A stretch of 64,000 nucleotides of DNA, from NCBI RefSeq assembly GCF_026420845.1, contig NZ_JAOWCB010000009.1:62001-126000 (forward strand). The letters are read 5' to 3'. Source of the DNA: Streptomyces sp. PR69 (GTDB taxonomy: Bacteria; Actinomycetota; Actinomycetes; Streptomycetales; Streptomycetaceae). This document shows, in pieces, positions 61,955-64,000 of the stretch. The stretch's first letter is position 1. Each line of letters starts with the position of its first letter. Made by a program: the position numbers and the translations under genes. Below the pieces are notes generated by a model, which saw only the letters and a program-made list of their open reading frames with translations, had not been told where the DNA came from and did no database searches.

Positions 61955-62875
61955 TCAGCGGTGGAACGCCGTCGGCTGGAGCGCACGGAGGCCGCCGCAC
62001 CGGTCGTGGCCGGTGTTGGCCGGGAGGTCGCCGCTGAGCAGGGCCCGTTGGGTGCTCCGCAGCCCCGGGCCCGGCTCGATGCCGGTGTTGTCCACCACCG
62101 TGCGCCGGGCCCGCGCATAGGCGTCCAGGGCCTCCGCGAGGCGTCCGGTCGCGGCGAGGGCCAGCATCAGCTGTTCGTGGAAGCCCTCGCGCAGCGGGTG
62201 GCGTGCGCACAGCTCCTCAAGCTCGCCGACCACCTCATGCGCCCTGCCCCGGCAGATGTCCGCACCGATCCGGTCGCGGACCAGCGCCAGCCGCTCCTCC
62301 TCCAGCCGCACCGCGTAGTGGGCGGGGAGACCGGACTGCCCCAGATCGCCCAGGGGCGTTCCACGCCATAGGGCAAGCGCCTGCCGAAACGATTCTGCGG
62401 CCGCCGGGCAGTCCCCCGCGGCCATCAGCTCCCGGCCGTGGACGGCCATGGTCCGGAACCGGTCCAGATCCAGCTCACCCGGTCGTACGCGCAGCAGATA
62501 ACCGGCGCCGGAGGTGCGCAGCAGCGGGTGCCGCCGTGCGTCGCGGCCCTCGCGGCTGTGCCCGGGGTCCAGCGTGCGGCGCAGCCCCGAGACGTACATC
62601 TGCAGCGTCGCCACCGCCGACCGGGGCGGACGGCCGTCCCACAACTCGTCGATCAGGGCGTCCACCGGGAGCGTCCGGTTGGCATGGAGCAGCAGCAGCG
62701 CCAGCAGGGCGCGCCGCTTGCGGGCCGTAGGGGTGCACGGCATGCCCGCCCGCCGGACCTCCAGGGGCCCCAGGAGCAGATACATCGGCTCGTACGGCCG
62801 TCCCGCCTCGCCGCCGGAGCCCTGCGCGCAGCCCGGCAGAGCACCGCACTCCTCACGAGAAGTCAAGTCCCCCAT
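61955..62875 (-). CDS. AfsR/SARP-family activator
   Basis: 306 residues. LLLGPLEVRRAGMPCTPTARKRRALLALLLLHANRTLPVDALIDELW is an OmpR-like winged helix, then the bacterial transcriptional activation domain FRTMAVHGRELMAAGDCPAAAESFRQALALWRGTPLGDL through REGFHEQLMLALAATGRLAEALDAYARARRTV. SARPs activate secondary-metabolite genes through direct heptameric repeats. ATG 62873-62875 is used. An ATG at 62783-62785, at the domain edge, is possible. It converges on the peptide operon and is probably its activator. Confidence 0.88.
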   Translation of the reverse strand: MGDLTSREECGALPGCAQGSGGEAGRPYEPMYLLLGPLEVRRAGMPCTPTARKRRALLALLLLHANRTLPVDALIDELWDGRPPRSAVATLQMYVSGLRRTLDPGHSREGRDARRHPLLRTSGAGYLLRVRPGELDLDRFRTMAVHGRELMAAGDCPAAAESFRQALALWRGTPLGDLGQSGLPAHYAVRLEEERLALVRDRIGADICRGRAHEVVGELEELCARHPLREGFHEQLMLALAATGRLAEALDAYARARRTVVDNTGIEPGPGLRSTQRALLSGDLPANTGHDRCGGLRALQPTAFHR

Positions 62876-63034
62876 AGGTCTGGTCCGCTTGGCCAACACT
62901 GATCTGCCACCCCCGCGATGCCGGCGCCCACGGGCGCGCTTCCCTGTCGGTCGACTGGTCGTCGGGATCTCGTATACGTATGCCATAGATAGGCGATCCG
63001 CCGAGGGGTGTCACCGGCGCGAATCAGCCAACTC

Positions 63035-63053
63035 ACAGGCATCAGATGTCTGT
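63035..63053. promoter_or_regulatory. Palindromic operator between SARP and TetR genes
   Basis: ACAGGCATC-A-GATGTCTGT is a 9-1-9 near-palindrome with one mismatch, flanked by GCCA (63028-63031) and TGGC (63054-63057). It is 160 bases upstream of the SARP start and just after the end of the TetR gene. A TetR site in the SARP promoter is inferred. Confidence 0.55.
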
Positions 63054-63172
63054 TGGCGCTCAAAAACCCCAGCCAGGCGGTGGCGGAACGGAAGGCTCCA
63101 GCCAGCCGGCGCGGGCGCGCGCACCGGCCGTCGCGGTGGGGCGAAGAGCCCGCCGCCGGCGCGGGCGGCCTG

Positions 63173-63781
63173 TCAGACCCCGCTCCCGTCCGGCTGCACG
63201 GACCGCCAGATCCGGTCGGGCAGGATACGTGCGGCCTGGCCGAGATCGACGTCGAACGTGCCTGCCAGCCAGCGTCGCGCGGTCTCCATGACGGGGCCGA
63301 GGACCAGCACCCCGATCACCGGCTCGGGGAGGGCGGCGACCTCTCCCGCCACGACCCTCGGCCGCAGCCAGTCGGAGACGACGGCGAACCGGGCCGCGTC
63401 GGCGGCGCGGACCTCCTGGGGCTGGGCCGCGGCACGGCCGGAGTACGCGGAGGCATGGATGAACAGCGAGACGTCCGGGTGCTCCTGTGTGAACCGCAGA
63501 TACGCCGCGACCAGGGCGCGGATGCCGGTCCGCGCGGAGCGCGCGCGCAGCAGGGCCTCGCTCATGGCGTCGCACAGCTGGACCATGCACCGCAGATAGA
63601 GGGCGGCGGCCAGGCCGTCGAAGCTGCCGAAGTGGTGGTACAGACTGCCCAGGCTGACCCCGCTCGCCCTGGTGACCGCGTTCACCGTGAAGCCCTGCTG
63701 GCCCGACGCGGCGTACACCTGGAGCGCGGCGGCCAGCAGACGGTCGACGGTGGCCTCGGCGCGCTGCTGCTTCGGTGACAT
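63173..63781 (-). CDS. TetR-family regulator next to the SARP gene
   Basis: 202 residues. HTH is GFTVNAVTRASGVSLGSLYHHFGSFDGLAAALYL. The C-terminal domain (LFIHASAYSGRAAAQPQE and later helices) is of the TetR_C_33-like type. It reads toward the SARP gene on the same strand, with a palindrome in the gap. It may repress the SARP and thereby the peptide operon. The start ATG has no clear ribosome site. Confidence 0.88.
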   Translation of the reverse strand: MSPKQQRAEATVDRLLAAALQVYAASGQQGFTVNAVTRASGVSLGSLYHHFGSFDGLAAALYLRCMVQLCDAMSEALLRARSARTGIRALVAAYLRFTQEHPDVSLFIHASAYSGRAAAQPQEVRAADAARFAVVSDWLRPRVVAGEVAALPEPVIGVLVLGPVMETARRWLAGTFDVDLGQAARILPDRIWRSVQPDGSGV

Positions 63782-63941
63782 GGTCCGGTCCCGTGGAGGT
63801 CATGGCCTGGAGACTGGGAACTCTATGACATCCCGTCGGGCGGCATCCGCGGGCGGCCCCGGTCCGGCGTGCGGGTGCGGGCGAGGGGGAGGCGGCGTGT
63901 ACTGGAACATGCCCGTGCACGCCGAGCAACGGAAAGCGCCC

Positions 63942-64000
63942 ATGACCGACCTGGACACTCTGTCGGTGAACACCATCCGCGGCCTCTGCATGGACGCGAT
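63942..64000 (+). CDS. tkt: Transketolase-like gene, 5' end only
   Basis: 20 codons are visible before the window ends. TDLDTLSVNTIRGLCMDA matches the first helix of transketolases (VNTIRxLxxDAVQKA...). It would transfer two-carbon units in the pentose phosphate pathway. GGAAAG lies upstream of ATG 63942. The rest of the gene is needed to tell a primary enzyme from a pathway-specific paralogue. Confidence 0.65.
   Translation, partial: MTDLDTLSVNTIRGLCMDA

Overview
The window looks like chromosomal DNA of a Streptomyces-type actinomycete. GC content is very high and third codon positions are almost always G or C. GTG starts are common. Actinobacterial families are present: a mycothiol-type maleylpyruvate isomerase homologue, an F420-type nitroreductase-fold protein, an FprA-type ferredoxin reductase, an AfsR/SARP regulator, and many DUF families known mainly from Streptomyces. 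A striking share of genes appear leaderless, with a TANNNT box 6-8 bases before the start codon and no Shine-Dalgarno. I saw no rRNA, tRNA, CRISPR array, transposase or integrase.

Layout. 1-4.5 kb: end of a lactonase-like propeller, a CbiX-like protein, a uracil-DNA glycosylase/BadF-type kinase pair, and an Asp-box propeller. 4.6-6.4 kb: an Old Yellow Enzyme and an ArsR-type regulator that share three copies of one dyad operator. 6.4-17.2 kb: a repeat-rich gap, FprA reductase, DUF305 lipoprotein, LVIVD-repeat exported protein, TetR, HAD/PAP2 phosphatase pair, M56 peptidase, DUF5134, glyoxalase-fold, GNAT and GDPD. 17.5-26.4 kb: a metabolic and redox run. It holds DUF6421, an SDR and a threonine-aldolase-type lyase in one operon, ended by a 62-base perfect palindrome, then an acyltransferase, thioredoxin plus flavin reductase, etfBA, and a DUF6986 lyase-like gene. 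26.6-30.2 kb: a LacI regulator divergent from a ROK kinase, then a P-loop/Nudix fusion. 30.6-43.8 kb: M20 dipeptidase, geranylgeranyl-reductase-like flavoprotein, F420-type protein with a divergent TetR, MFS exporter, a decayed endonuclease gene, ROK repressor, YihY-type membrane protein, HATPase regulator, Cds1-like PLP enzyme and two SRPBCC genes. 44-57.4 kb: a large membrane hydrolase, a beta-helix/AAA+ fusion, DUF6643, a double TerD protein, HpnB-like glycosyltransferase, racemase, PH-like membrane protein, lnt, Nudix and pcm.

57.5-63.8 kb is the most accessory-looking part and my best candidate for an undescribed system. It has a 26-residue peptide gene with a perfect ribosome site, a hairpin, a membrane M50 metalloprotease fused to a PqqD-like recognition domain, a 717-residue TPR protein carrying what looks like a decayed STAND/AAA module, and a small flavin reductase. 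A SARP and a TetR regulator face this block from the other strand, with a palindrome between them. This resembles a RiPP or signal-peptide maturation locus, but I do not recognise it as a named class. The window ends inside a transketolase-like gene.

Five intergenic gaps share related GC-rich repeat blocks with small hairpins. A separate 46-base element occurs at 6.7 kb and, inverted, at 56.7 kb, where it runs into the pcm promoter.
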